64,000 bases of DNA from Fragum whitleyi (Eukaryota > Mollusca > Bivalvia > Cardiida > Cardiidae), in contig OX411554.1 in NCBI GenBank assembly GCA_948146395.1, positions 43,289,869 through 43,353,868 on the forward strand, given 5' to 3'. The notes under the pieces were generated by a model, which did not search any database, had not been told where the DNA came from, and saw only the letters and a list, made by a program, of their open reading frames with translations. Positions 1 through 10,934 of the stretch are shown piece after piece; within the stretch, counting starts at the first letter, position 1, and every line of letters begins with the position of its first letter. The position numbers were made by a program, and so were the translations under genes.

Positions 1-360
1 CAAATCATCTTTTGTCACAGTCTACATATCGCCTCTATCCTATATATTCTTTGGTTGTCGCCTACTGAGTGCGTATACATTTTAAAGTCATAGATACGCC
101 TATGTACGGCTTATCCGGCAGATTTTACCTGTTAATATTTTAAATGCTTCCGCATCGATAAATCGGGGGGGGGGGCATATTTTTATGCTAGTGTCTGCAT
201 TACTGTTGTCTGTGTTGCTGTATATTTCTCTTAACATGTGAAATAAACATCTCCAATAACAGACTATTCAGGATCAAGGTACAATAATATAATTTGGTAG
301 AAAGGTTCCTATTCTACGAAGCCTAATGTCAAGGTCACTTTACAAAGTCAAAGTCAAGTA
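1..360 (+). repeat. Dispersed repeat, copy 1 (left part)
   Basis: This stretch is nearly identical to 10045-10390 and begins inside a hairpin-type element that also occurs at 4513-4800, 51553-51850 and inverted at 36170-36440. It includes a run of G followed by GCATATTTTTATGC and two short CAAGGTCA-like repeats. No coding potential was seen. Confidence 0.7.
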
Positions 361-576
361 TAACGCCCCTAAGATTTTGTAATTGAGAAAATATTGTAGA
401 AAAAGAGGAAATTGTTTGTGACAAACAATTTCTTCTTATTCTACAAAAGTTTCTACCCTACTGAATGGTTATTTTTGAAATTAAATCCACTTTAATTTTT
501 TTCATCTGCAAAACCTTTGAATTTTGACAGGTCCAAAATTTTGTAAAACAGGAAAGTGTTAATAATGTTGAGAGAA
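361..576 (+). mobile_element. TTAA-type palindromic MITE, left end eroded
   Basis: It shares with the elements at 10673, 32258, 37895 and 46094 a central hairpin (GAAATTGTTTGTGACAAACAATTTC) and the right arm GGTCCAAAATTTTGTAAAACAGGAAAG. The right end reads GTGTTAATAATG. The paralogous repeat at about 10460 has GGATTAATAATGATGAG at the same place, so the right boundary lies at a TTAA. The left terminal repeat is missing, with a deletion of host sequence there. Confidence 0.65.
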
Positions 577-799
577 AATGATTTTTGCGTCACACCCCGT
601 CAATATTTTAGACAGTATTTTAGTATATAAATGGAACTTATATCTCAGCTATGGAAAGTTATCATAGAGATAAAAGTTAAAGTGAATGACAAAAGGTAAA
701 ATCACCTCTATACAGATAAAATCGACCTTTGATAACCCACTTATACTTGTTCATCTATAAATTGTGCATTTTCATCAATTATACTGCCGAAAAGGGAAA
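577..799 (+). repeat. Dispersed repeat, copy 1 (right part)
   Basis: This continues the similarity with 10465-10672. At 779-782 it carries a single TTAT where the second copy has a MITE inserted, so it is the empty-site paralogue. No gene was seen. Confidence 0.65.
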
Positions 800-1095
800 T
801 ATATAATACATACTTAGTGTTTTGTATGAAAAAAATATCTTACGAGGTTGGGAGAATTGATAATTGTCAATTGTCAATTGACAATTGTCAATTCTCAATT
901 CTCACAACCGAATTAGATATTTTTTCATAAAATACACTAAGTACGTATTATATTTATCTTATAACCTCTATTTGTCTTGTTTTCAAGTATGTTTCTAACT
1001 GAAATGCAAGTTTCTAAAAATAACTGCATTATATCATTGTTCTAAAAATTACTATGGGATATCATAAAAAATATCATTCCGGATGTTATCGAGAC
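800..1095. mobile_element. Palindromic MITE with conserved tail
   Basis: Arms around TACTTAGTGTTTTGTATGAA and its complement near 930-950 flank a core of alternating ATTGTCAATTG motifs at 850-905. A related copy lies at 6604-6900. Both share the downstream block beginning TATAACCTCTATTTG and ending near a GGATGTTAT, so the repeat is longer than its palindrome. Confidence 0.7.
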
Positions 1096-2460
1096 GTCAC
1101 AGTAACGTCGGGCTATTTTATAAAAAAAGTCATATGTTTGTTTTAATTTGAAATAAAATCGCTGTACAGCCTAAAACAGCAGATTGTTGTACATCATTTT
1201 AAAGCTTTTGAAAAGCTTCATCTTATAGACACTAAATTCTGATACCCATGGCTATGGAAAAAAAATAATATCGAGTTTACTATTTAAAAAAATCGCCAAA
1301 AAGCGCATGTAACGCGTAACATGCTTCTCTTTTAATACATGTTCAAAATGCCATAAAATCGCGGATACGCTCTTTATCGTTGTAAAATTTTACACACAGA
1401 TACCTAGAACACTAGGCCTTATACAGTGTGAATTTTGAAAGTTTCTTATATAATTTTGCGAAAATCTCTTCACGTAAATAAAATAGCGGAAAGTGTAACG
1501 CTGCTAAAAATGCAGCAAAAAATGACGACTAAGAAATTTCAACGTAAAAATAAACACACAAAATGAAGGAAATTGTTAAATCTAAAAACATTTAAGAAAA
1601 ATGGTCAGATTTTTATTCCTTCACTTTGAATTTGGTTTATTTGCGTGTCTTAATTAAATACAAAATTTTCGCGTGAAAAGGTCTGAAAAAATGTCACGCT
1701 TTTTTAAATAACGCTATATTTTGCGCACCATTTTCGCGAGGAGTAACTAAACTCTTATTAAATGTCGATTAAGTTAAATAAAAAATGAACTTGAAAAAAT
1801 GGTCAGTCCATTATTTTCGAAAATATATAACAATCTATATTTTCTAGATTTAACGCTAAATTCGATATTGCTAATTACTGTATATGGAGATAGAAAATTT
1901 GCCTAAGACAGTTAGCAATTGATACCAAATTTCAAAGATAAACTCCTTAGCTCATTCTTCATCAGAACCCCCCAAATCATTTTGATTGCATTAAATATGT
2001 GGATTTTATGAATAAAACTGATGACAATATCATGATATGCATTGAAAAAATGTGACAAACATTTTGTCAGTAACTAAAATCTGAATATCAAACATATTTC
2101 AGATAAATGTTTATTGGCTTAACCTTATCAGACTAACAAAAACATTTTTATGAAATGAGACTTTAAAAAAAGTTTTTGATTTAGAAGGGTTAATGAGTTC
2201 AAACATTGTAGATTCTAAGAGGATACCTTCTTTGGGTTTAGCTTAACCCTTGTCATGCTGAATAAAAAGAAAACATTGCAAAATTACATTAAAATCAAAT
2301 TGCCTAGGTCTTTGAATGCACTTATTGCGAGGCATCATTTATTTTGAAAATCTTATACTTAAACTTTCTTCGTTTAAAAGGGAAATTCAGACAGTATGGT
2401 TTAAACATTTAATAAAACAATCAGTATTCAATATTTCGGCAAAAATTGCCTTTTTCAAGA
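1096..2460. other. AT-rich intergenic DNA without recognisable gene
   Basis: Stops occur densely in all frames. A weak inverted repeat (AAACACACAAAATGAAGGA near 1552 against TCCTTCACTTTGAATTTGG near 1617) suggests an old degenerate element. The text TAACCCTTGTCATGCTGAA at 2244 matches one end of the MITE family found complete at 27046-27293. Confidence 0.5.
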
Positions 2461-4188
2461 AACAAGAGGGCCATTGGCCCTTAAGCGCTCACCTGAGGCA
2501 TATAGTTTACAAAGGAAGCAAAGTGCCAACACTACTTATTGAAGTTTCATTACTGGCTTAACAAAAGACAAAGATATCAAGACGACATACATTTGAGTCA
2601 AATCTACTGCCCCTAGAGTGCACACAAGGTTTTTCTAGAATTTGACCCCTTGACCCCAATTTTGATCAGACTTGACCCAATTTTGATCTAGACCGAGATA
2701 TGATGGAGACAAACATTCTGACCAAGTTTAAAGACATTTGAGCCAAAAAAGTGCCATCTAAAGCGCCCACAAGGTTTTTCTAAAATTTGACCATCCCTTG
2801 ATCCCATTTTTGACCCAAATTGACTCTATTTCTAACTTGATCGGGATTTGATGGAGACAAACATTCTGACCAAGTTTCAAGACATTTGGGCCAAAAATGT
2901 GGCCTCTAGAAAGCACACAATGTTTTTTTTAAAATTTGACCCCTTCACCTAATTTTTGATCCCACTTGACCAAATTTTGAACTTGACTGAGGTTTGATGG
3001 AGACAAACATTTTGATCAAGTTTCATGACATTTGAGCCAAAAATGTGGCCTCTAGAGAGAACATATGGTTTTTCTAAAATTTGACCCCTTGACCCCAATT
3101 GACCCAATTTTAAACTTGGCCGAGATTTGATGGAGACAAATTTTCTGCCCAAGTTTCAAGACATTTGGGCCAAAAAAGTGGCCTCTAGAGTGCACACAAG
3201 GTTTTTCTAAAATTTGACCATCCCTTGATCCCATTTTTGACCCAACTAGGCCCAATTTCGAACTTGATTGAGATTTGATGGAGACAAATATTCTGATCAA
3301 GTTTCAAGACATTTGGGCCAAAAAGGTGGCCTCTAGAGTGCACACAATATTTTTCTAAATTTGACCCCTTGACCCCATTTTTGACCCAACTAGGCCCAAT
3401 TTCGAACTTGACTGAGATTTGATGGAGACAAATATTCTGATCAAGTTTCAAGACATTTGGGCCAAAAAGGTGGCCTCTAGATTGCACATAAGGTTTTTCT
3501 CAAATTTGACCCCTTGACCCCATTTTTGACCCCATTTGACCCAATTTTGAACTTGATCGAGATTTGATGGAGACAAACATTCTGACCAAGTTTCAAGACA
3601 TTTGGGCCAAAAATGTGGCCTCTAGAGTGCACAAAAGGTTTTTCTAAAATTTGACCATCCCTTGATCCCATTTTTGACCCCACTTGACCCAATTTCGAAC
3701 TAGACCGAGATTTGTTGGAGACAAACATTCTGACCAAGTTTCAAGACATTTGGGCCAAAAATGTGGTCTCTAGAGTGCACACAAGGTTTCTCTAAAATTT
3801 GACCCCTTGACCCCATTTTTGACGAAACTTGACCCAATTTTGAACTTGATCGAGATTTAATGGTGACAAACATTCTGAACAAGTTTCAAGACATTTGGGC
3901 CAAAAATGTGGCCTCTAGAAAGCACACAAGGTTTTCCTAAAATTTGCCCCCTTGACCCCATTTTTAACCCCATTTGACCCAATATCGAACTTGACCGAGA
4001 TTTGATGGAGACATACATTCTGACCAAGTTTCAAGACATTTGGGCCAAGAATGTGGCCTCTAGAGTGCACACAAGGTAAAGTTTGACGACGGACGACGGA
4101 CGATGGACCACGGACGCCGGACGCCGGACGCCGGACAGCAGCCCATCACAATAGCTCACCTTGAGCACTTCGTGCTCAGGTGAGCTAA
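2461..4188 (+). mobile_element. Pearl-like (Helitron/HINE-type) element with a tandem core
   Basis: It starts AACAAGAGGGCCATTGG and ends with a hairpin (GCTCACCTTGAGCAC, loop, GTGCTCAGGTGAGC) followed by TAA. The core (about 2590-4075) is about ten tandem units of 130-150 bp, each with GATGGAGACAAACATTCTGA, TTTCAAGACATTTGGGCC and GGCCTCTAGAGTGCACAC. After the core come short GGACGACGGACG/GGACGCC repeats. This layout fits the bivalve 'pearl' non-autonomous elements, which belong to Helitron-like rolling-circle transposons; that classification is inferred. Confidence 0.75.
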
Positions 4189-4299
4189 TAACGAAAAACA
4201 TTTTAACACTACTACATAGAAATTATAATGTATATATTGAATACTGAGTGTTTTATTAAATGTTTATTCTATTCCCTTCGGAAAAAAATTGTGATATCA

Positions 4300-4830
4300 T
4301 AGTATGGTTTAAGATCACATGTTGCTGATCCTGGAATATTTGTGCTTTTGCAAGAGGTATAGACAAAAATCAGTCTGCACATATGTGTAGTCCAATCTTG
4401 TCCACACTACCTTTTTACATAAGAAGAGTTTGAAAAAATGTTCTAGAATTAGATGAATAAATTTACTTTCAGTTAGTGCATTCATAGCTTTCAGCATTTT
4501 GATTTCATATAGGGAAGAACTACATTACGCACATTACGTAAGTGCGTAATACATATAAATCCCCATTCGATTATTTTGTTGATGAATTATCAAAATATGG
4601 TAACTACAGCTGTAGTTACGATGTTTTGGTTATTCACAAATGCTCAAATGATCGAATAGTGCACCCTGGTGGAAGGTAGACCTATCCATCTTTTGTCACA
4701 GTTCACACATCAGTTTGATCCTATATTTTCTTTGGTGGTCGCCTTGTAAGTGTGTATAAATTTCAAAATCCCACTTATGCCTATGTTCATTGCATTTTTG
4801 CAAAGGTTTATATTCAGCATGACAAGGGTA
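4300..4830. mobile_element. TCATGCTGAA-family MITE split by a second MITE
   Basis: Flanks 4300-4505 and 4796-4822 resemble the element at 27046-27293: internal AGTCTGCACATATGTG, and the end TATTCAGCATGACAAGGGT. Between them sits a hairpin element (4513-4795) with ACTACAGCTGTAGTTACGATGTTTTG and CATCTTTTGTCACAG, found also at 9886, 51553 and inverted at 36170. Confidence 0.6.
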
Positions 4831-5278
4831 AATACAGGGTCTTTGTGAAACATTATTAAATGAGAACCTTTTTGGCTAGACCCCCCAAGTCTTCTCGTCT
4901 TGTTTATCTTTTCTGAGAAATAACTTTATATAGGCATTTGGTTATTTCACTGCCAAAATTTCATTTTGCAATACTTGATTTGCTAAGCAGGGCCCATAAC
5001 ACATATGGCATCATTAGGTTGTCAACAAAACACATGAAAAATAATATTAATAATATTCATTTAATAACTATAAAATATCTAGCACTAAATTTTGAACTGT
5101 TTTTTTTTTGTTTATCAAAGTTTCGAATCTATTCATGTTATATGTCATCAATTAATAATTTTGCTCATAAATGTCTGTTTCCTTTTTCTTCTTGGCCTAA
5201 AATTCATTTCTTTTCTGAAAAATATAAAAGAAAAACACATAACCATCATGCAATCAAACCCATTAAAATTATTATTCT
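4831..5278. other. AT-rich intergenic DNA
   Basis: The only long frames are low-complexity and AT-rich, rich in I, F, L and N. No homology to a family was recognised and no gene is called. Confidence 0.4.
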
Positions 5279-5540
5279 TAACCCTTATCGTACTGAACTT
5301 GTAATACTTCTGCTTTGAAAGGAGTTATAGACATAGATCAGTCAGCATAAAAAATGTGCAGTCTAATCTTGGTCTATTACACCTTGCCTTTCTTCTTAAA
5401 CCAAAAAGGTTTAGAAGTACATTTCCAAAATAAGTACATGTACTGATAATTAAATCCAGAGCTTTCAGCATGTTAATTTTGAAGCAATTTTGCCAAGGCT
5501 TTTATTCGACAAGGGCAAAGAAATGTCAACTTCCTAAAAA
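5279..5540. mobile_element. TCATGCTGAA-family MITE, diverged copy
   Basis: It begins TAACCCTTATCGTACTGAACTTG and contains ATGTGCAGTCTAATCTTGG, then TTTCAGCATG near 5462. The similarity to 27046-27293 is clear but the ends are eroded. Confidence 0.5.
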
Positions 5541-5644
5541 AAGGGCAAGCTATGTGACCAGCCGGGCAGAAGGGAAAATCTAAATACTTAATGAAGAAGT
5601 ATTTGACGAAAAAATAGTGAGTTTGAGAAATGTCACTCTTTTAG

Positions 5645-5840
5645 GAAAGATAGATAGATAGTTTATTTGACGTAAACTTTACAGTTTCTTGTCATATATA
5701 AACGTTTTACATAATATAACACATGACATATATACGAACAGATTACAATAATTTTCATGAATGTCTGGAAGAGTAGCTGAAAAAGAGATAAAATAACAGA
5801 ATATCGCAAAATTAAGTATTGAATTCTGTGTCAGTTCTAT
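5645..5840 (-). mobile_element. Possible 3' end of a LINE-type retroelement
   Basis: A short GATA microsatellite is followed by GTTTATTTGACGTAAACTTTACAG. Read on the - strand this gives a conserved tail ending in TATC repeats, the form of 3' ends of some molluscan non-LTR elements. No reverse-transcriptase frame remains. The assignment is weak. Confidence 0.3.
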
Positions 5841-6603
5841 GCAAAGGCATAGCAAGGGTACAAATCTTCAATGGTAGATTCAATGACTTACTATATTGTA
5901 CTTTCCTGACAATAAGCAGCACTGATGTTTTGGCCACAGCTTTGTGTTTATTGATTTTATGACGTACTGGCATTTCAAGCTTTTGTCACACCTACGGCTC
6001 CATAACATAGATGTATCCCATGATCGAGATATGTTTTCACACCTTTGTTGTATGATTTACAGGTATAATATGGGAGATATGTCACAATTTCTCGACCGTT
6101 GTTTGCCCTTACCTTCCATTTTAAACCACTCATAAGCTAATATTCTTAGAAGACCCTTTTAGAAAAACAAATTTTTGGGTAAATTACGCACCTGCGTATA
6201 AGCCGCACCAGTGAAAGCGCATGACGTCAATTTTTTTTAGACAATATCAACAAATGTAGAAAATTTTAAAAGCGTGATAAAATAGAGAGAAATAGCCAAT
6301 CATTTGCCAGAAGATGCGGTGCAATGGATATTCAATTTAAAGACCTGACGCCATTATTGCAAAATTGACGTCATGGTGAAAACTTTTAAAAATGATAGAC
6401 GTCTTACAGAGTGGACACTTTTTTTTATGTATAATAACAAATCATACATCTATGAAAAATTTATTTTGTCTGCTTTACAGATCAATATCTACATAAGTAA
6501 TCTGATCAGTTATATTGGAACCATAATTGTTTAGAATAAGGACAGATATTATGAAACGCCCTGTATATATTGTTGGTTATCCAACAATAATGACATTGCA
6601 CAA
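5841..6603. other. Intergenic DNA, nothing recognised
   Basis: Only short frames are present. Two GACGTCA motifs lie near 6223 and 6368 in an AT-rich setting. No gene or repeat family was identified. Confidence 0.4.
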
Positions 6604-6900
6604 TCGAGATACGTACTTAGTGTTTTACATGAAAAAAGAATCTAACGAGGTTTGGGGAATTGATAATTGTCGAGTCTCTACCGAGAGAATTATCAATTGC
6701 CACAACCGAGTTTGACAATTTCCATCAATACACTTAGTACGTATTATATTTATCTCATAACCTCTATTTGCCTTGTTTTCGTCGATGTTTCTAATAGAAA
6801 TGCAAGTTTCAAAAAATGACCGCATTATGTCATTGTATTAAAAATATCCATGCGATATCAGAAAAAAATATCATAAGGGATGTTATTACACGGATATTTA
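6604..6900. mobile_element. Palindromic MITE with conserved tail, second copy
   Basis: This is the same family as 800-1095: ACTTAGTGTTTTACATG against AATACACTTAGTACGTATT, core GAATTGATAATTGTC against GAATTATCAATTGCC, then the shared tail from TATAACCTCTATTTGCC to the GATGTTATT near 6888. Confidence 0.7.
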
Positions 6901-7014
6901 TATAGTTACAAGATAATATGTAATTGATATCGACAACAAAACTAAAAAAAAGACCTGTTTGGTCTAAACCTATTTACTTTACATCGACTGGGAAACAAGT
7001 TCGTTCAACTTAGA

Positions 7015-7205
7015 TTAATCCCTCTCGATTCTGCTGCCTGGAAAATTCACCAGTACTCGTGCCAAATGTGTGGGCCAATGAAAGAACCAAGATCGAAAGC
7101 CGCTCCCGGGAATCGAATTCGGGACCTTTGGGTCAAGAGGCCGTCGCTCAATCTCTAGACTACGGACACGAATATTCCCAGTGCTGGATAGTAAATGCAA
7201 ACCAA
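7015..7205 (-). mobile_element. tRNA-derived SINE
   Basis: On the - strand the segment reads GTCCGTAGTCTAGAGATTGAG, then GGTCCCGAATTCGATTCCCGGG, a tRNA-like head with a B-box-like motif. The following text (CATTGGCCCACACATTTGGC) recurs in degenerate form at 21730-21870. It is not a folded functional tRNA. Confidence 0.55.
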
Positions 7206-8293
7206 CGTCGACATTGGAAGAAGGTAATTTTGATGAATATCATAGTAATGAATTAAAGATTTGTCTAGAGGCCGATTTTGTCACCGAAGCATAATCAAAG
7301 TTTCAAAACAAAGAAGTAAAATAGTTATGCCAGCCATAATTATGACAGATAATAGATACATGTAAAACATTTTAAAAATGACGTTCATTATAGGGATGAG
7401 TGTCTTTAAATGAATGTCGGAATAACGAATCTTTGCCTTGAGGCTATATAATGGTCGCAGGGTCATGTGTAAAGCTTCAAATCAATAGCATAATTAGAAT
7501 AGGAGAAGTGACACTTTCATGTTAAACATTCAGTATGAAACGTTTGAATGTCCGAAAAGACTTTAAGATTCGCTGTCAAAATAAAAACCAAATTAAATAA
7601 ATCTTTGCCAGCAGGCTTATATAAAAATGGTCAAGGAAACATGTATAAAGTTTTCAAGCACTATAGGTAAATTCTGAGCGGTGAGCTGTGAAATCTACTT
7701 TTAACGGTTAAATTTCCATGCAATTCTTTCAAAATAGATAAAACAGACAAAACAAAGATACAAATTACCTTTCAAATGAAACTTAGTGCTTGTCTTAGAC
7801 CTGAAGGTTTACTCATAGACCTATGGTAATGGGCTGAACGCCTAGGTCAGAGCTCAGTTTTGAAAATACACCTATAGTTTTAACTTCAGCAGAAACAGAA
7901 TGGTTATGGAAAGATATGGAAGGGGAGGGGTGGTATGTAAAGCAAAAGCTACAACAACAAAAGTCCGCCGTCGAAAAAAAACAAGCGCTCCACGAGACTG
8001 GCAGAATCTTCGCAAAGTCGGAGGAGACCAGTAAGATGAGGATAAGAAGAAGTTATGGATATACAACAGTTGCACATCAAAACTTGACCATTTATAGCTG
8101 TATTAGAAAAATAGTTTTTCGTTAAACCTTAACTAACGCTGACGCCTAGATGTTCAGATTAGCCCCTCTATTCTTTGAAAAGTCGAGCTAAAAATAATAA
8201 TGACATTATCATAGTTACGAAACTATATCAACATTACTAACAATACAATGATAATTATAGAATTGATAATAACAAAAGAAATAATATAATAAA
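7206..8293. other. Intergenic DNA downstream of the orphan frame
   Basis: No conserved coding sequence was seen. The frames at 7872-8125 on both strands are short, with basic, low-complexity translations, and are not supported. It may hold the 3' untranslated part of the gene at 8294-9049. Confidence 0.4.
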
Positions 8294-9049
8294 TCACTGA
8301 CCGAATGATTGGCTGTGAGCTGTTCGTGTGCCTCGTGCAGCTTTCGGTCTCACCCTCCTGTCACGTGTATCGATCGTAGATACCATTCTCTGCTCAATAA
8401 TTGATACCACTCTATGTTCTGATTTGCTCATAGGAACATGCCTTTCTTTTGCTGCCCTAGGTAGTGAAGGCTTCATCATAGGGATTTCAACTTTGTCGAG
8501 ATTTACGTTGGAGAAGAGCAGCACTTCGTCGGCTGTTTTAGAAATGGAGTCGTCGGCTGTTGACAGGGACTCGGTCAAATGCCTGCTCCATAGATTAACG
8601 GCTTTCCAGTTTGGTATCCGACCTTGGTATGTTGCTATCTGCCGTTGACCCAATCTTTCATCCTCTTTCTTTTTTGGGACGCCACAATTTTCTTGTTCGA
8701 TATCTTTAGTGTCTTTGGTCATATAAGACTCCAGAATCTGTCGCCCAATACCGGCTGCAGTGCATTTGACCTTGGTTGCTCCATCATTTACAACCTCAAT
8801 AATGTTGGTTTCTTTATCGTCGGCTCCGAAAACCTCTATGACTTTACCATGAGGTGTTTCAACAATATTGTATGCCACTCTGACCTTTATACATGTATCA
8901 AATTCATCTTCGACTTCAATGGCGTGTGATTCTATATAGCCACTAGACGTGCTGCTGCTGACTATTGGTGACGGCGAAATTACGTCATCAATGTCTTCAT
9001 GAAAGCAGCAGAAAAAATCTCTAACTCTTGATTTAAAAGATCTTCCCAT
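8294..9049 (-). CDS. Uncharacterised 251-aa protein, single open frame
   Basis: The longest uninterrupted frame outside the assembled genes: 251 codons, ATG to TGA, no introns. The start has A at -3 and G at +4 (AATATGG). I do not recognise a family. The N-terminus is basic with a Cys pair (MGRSFKSRVRDFFCCFH, Cys14-Cys15), which could be lipidated, then a Ser-rich acidic stretch. Residues about 50-110 (VRVAYNIVETPHGKVIEVFG and following) look like a small alternating beta/helix domain. The C-terminal third is Arg/Lys/Ser-rich and probably disordered. No signal peptide or membrane segment was seen. The region is not part of any repeat family noticed here. It could be a single-exon lineage-specific gene, a retrocopy or a chance frame. 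Confidence 0.5.
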   Translation of the reverse strand: MGRSFKSRVRDFFCCFHEDIDDVISPSPIVSSSTSSGYIESHAIEVEDEFDTCIKVRVAYNIVETPHGKVIEVFGADDKETNIIEVVNDGATKVKCTAAGIGRQILESYMTKDTKDIEQENCGVPKKKEDERLGQRQIATYQGRIPNWKAVNLWSRHLTESLSTADDSISKTADEVLLFSNVNLDKVEIPMMKPSLPRAAKERHVPMSKSEHRVVSIIEQRMVSTIDTRDRRVRPKAARGTRTAHSQSFGQ

Positions 9050-9240
9050 ATTTTTGTTTAATTACTATTATTGCAAGCGCTAACGTTAGTAAAGCGTCGA
9101 ACGGAAATTGACGTTACTTGGAAATAACGTTGGGCGGAAGTTGTCGTTGCTTTGCAATAACGTTTAACGGAAACGGATACTAGCGTCAGAGCGGAAATAT
9201 GCGTCAAATGGGATATCACGTTTGTCGTTGACGTTGATAC
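9050..9240 (-). promoter_or_regulatory. Upstream flank with repeated AACGTT motifs
   Basis: Immediately upstream of the orphan frame, AACGTT or TAACG occurs repeatedly (GTTACTTGGAAATAACGTT, GCAATAACGTT and others), making short imperfect direct repeats with CGGAA spacers. It might be promoter sequence or a small degenerate satellite. No TATA box is assigned. Confidence 0.3.
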
Positions 9241-9885
9241 TAGAACCCAACTGATAAATTTCTTTGAACACTAAAGCAAACAGAGAATTTATCTTCTACA
9301 TGTAGTATTTGGCGGATTTTTCAGGCTGAATTTGAATGATGAATATTTGGAATGATTGCTGGAATAAATTAAATGGGTGGTTTGAGCGAGTTTTGAATGA
9401 TACCCATTGTGAGTGGGGTTAATAGAATACTTCTAATTGCGTTCACGTTTGACGAACTAAATACATTGTAATGTCTCCCTTTGCCATAATATCAAATACT
9501 TGACAAAGTAAAATTCATCAAGTTTTTGTCTTTACGAACCAATCAAACGCTTCCATACTTGAGCATGTCAATGAGATCAAAGTATATAGTATTTAGAGAC
9601 CACAAATGCGAGCGCATAAGCTTGTAGCTTCAAGAGGACCTTCTGAACTCTGTTTTTCCTTAAGAATTAGTTAAGAGCCATTTCAATTTGGTTTCAGAGC
9701 GGTTTGAGCGCTTTCGGAGTATTTTGGACGATTCAGCGATTGGTAGAAAGCATTTTGATTCGAGTGATAGGAAACACTATGAACTCGTAGTTTTGAGCGG
9801 GCGATTTTGAAAAATATTGAGTGGGATGCGCCTCAATTTCAGAATATAGATCTAGTCCATCCGACAAGGGCGTTACTCCAAATAC
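9241..9885. repeat. GAATGA/GAGCG-rich dispersed repeat
   Basis: The text repeats motifs such as GGTTTGAGCGAGTTTTGAATGA and GCGATTGGTAGAAAGC, related to 11100-11200, 17750-17950, 41930-42300 and 60680-61040. Those copies share ATGAATGGAGCGCTGAG or its complement. It looks like a degenerate palindromic element family. No gene was seen. Confidence 0.5.
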
Positions 9886-10672
9886 GCGATTTACGCAAGT
9901 GCGTAATAGTAAAAAAACATCTTTCGAAAACTATCGTTGATGATTGATCATAACATCGAAACTACAGCTTATTCAAGCTGTAGTTACGATGTTTTGATTA
10001 TTCACCGACACTCAAATCATGAAGAGGGAGCGGACGGAGGTCATTCATCTTTTGTCACAGTCTACATATCGCCTCTATTCTATATATTCTTTGGTTGTCG
10101 CCTACTGAGTGCGTATACATTTGAAAGTCCTAGATACGCCTATGTACGGTTTATCCGACAAATTTAACCTGTTAATGTTTTTAAATGCTACTGGATCGAT
10201 AGATCGGGGGCATAATTTTATGCTAGTGTCTTGTTGTCTGTGTTACTGTATATTTGTCTTAACATGTGAAATAAACATTTCCAATAAATTCCAGACTATT
10301 CAGAATCAAGTTACAATGATATTATTTGGTAGAAAGGTTCCTCAGCTATGAAGCCTAATGTCAAGGTCACTTGACAAGGTCAAAGACAATTATAAAGGTC
10401 AATCTTATACGAATTGCAGTTTCAGGTGCATTAGTGTTGAACAAAAACCTTCCTTCGGATTAATAATGATGAGAAAAATGATTTTGGCCACACACCCGTC
10501 AATATCTTAGACAGTATTTTAGTATAAAATTGGAACTTATATCTCAGCTATGGAAAGTTATTATAGAGGTACAAGTTACAGTAAGTGATCAAAGGTTAAT
10601 TTTTTTCTATATACAGAAAAAATTGATAACCCACTTATACTTGTTCGTCTATAACTTGCGCATTTTCATCAA
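9886..10672 (+). repeat. Hairpin element plus dispersed repeat, copy 2
   Basis: The head holds ACTACAGCTTATTCAAGCTGTAG, a hairpin also seen inverted at 36300. From 10045 on it parallels 1-779, including GTCGCCTACTGAGTGCGTATAC, except where each copy carries its own MITE. Confidence 0.7.
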
Positions 10673-10874
10673 TTATCCCTTTGCTGTTTAATTCCTGCTT
10701 TTTACGTGCCTGTGATTTTATGATTGAGAAAATATTGTGAAAAAAGAAGAAATTGCTCCTGACAAGCAATTTCTTCTTTTTCCACACTATTTTCTACCCT
10801 ACTGAATGGTTTTTTTTTCAAATTGAATCCACTTTAAATTTTCGTCTGCAAAACCTTTGAATTTGGAAAGGTCC

Positions 10875-10921
<47 letters not shown>

Positions 10922-10934
10922 AGGAAAGGGTTAT
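10673..10934 (+). mobile_element. TTAT-flanked MITE with expanded poly(A)
   Basis: TTAT at 10673-10676 and again at 10931-10934 bracket CCCTTTGCTG...CAGGAAAGGG. The centre has the hairpin GAAATTGCTCCTGACAAGCAATTTC. A pure A run of about 40 bases (about 10881-10920) lies in the right arm. The uninterrupted TTAT at 779-782 in the paralogous repeat proves the insertion. CCCTTT ends with a TTAA-like target suggest mobilisation by a piggyBac-type transposase. Confidence 0.85.

Noticed and set aside
2949..3882. Series of overlapping - strand frames with repeated KLDQNICLHQIS-like text
   Set aside because: They are translations of the tandem core of the pearl-like element at 2461-4188; units vary in frame and have no start or splice context.
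4938..5318. 126-codon + strand frame
   Set aside because: AT-rich, low-complexity composition, and its last part lies in a MITE remnant; no family was recognised.
8328..8929. Two + strand frames of 106 and 101 codons
   Set aside because: They are antisense to the longer 251-codon - strand frame and show no recognisable protein features.
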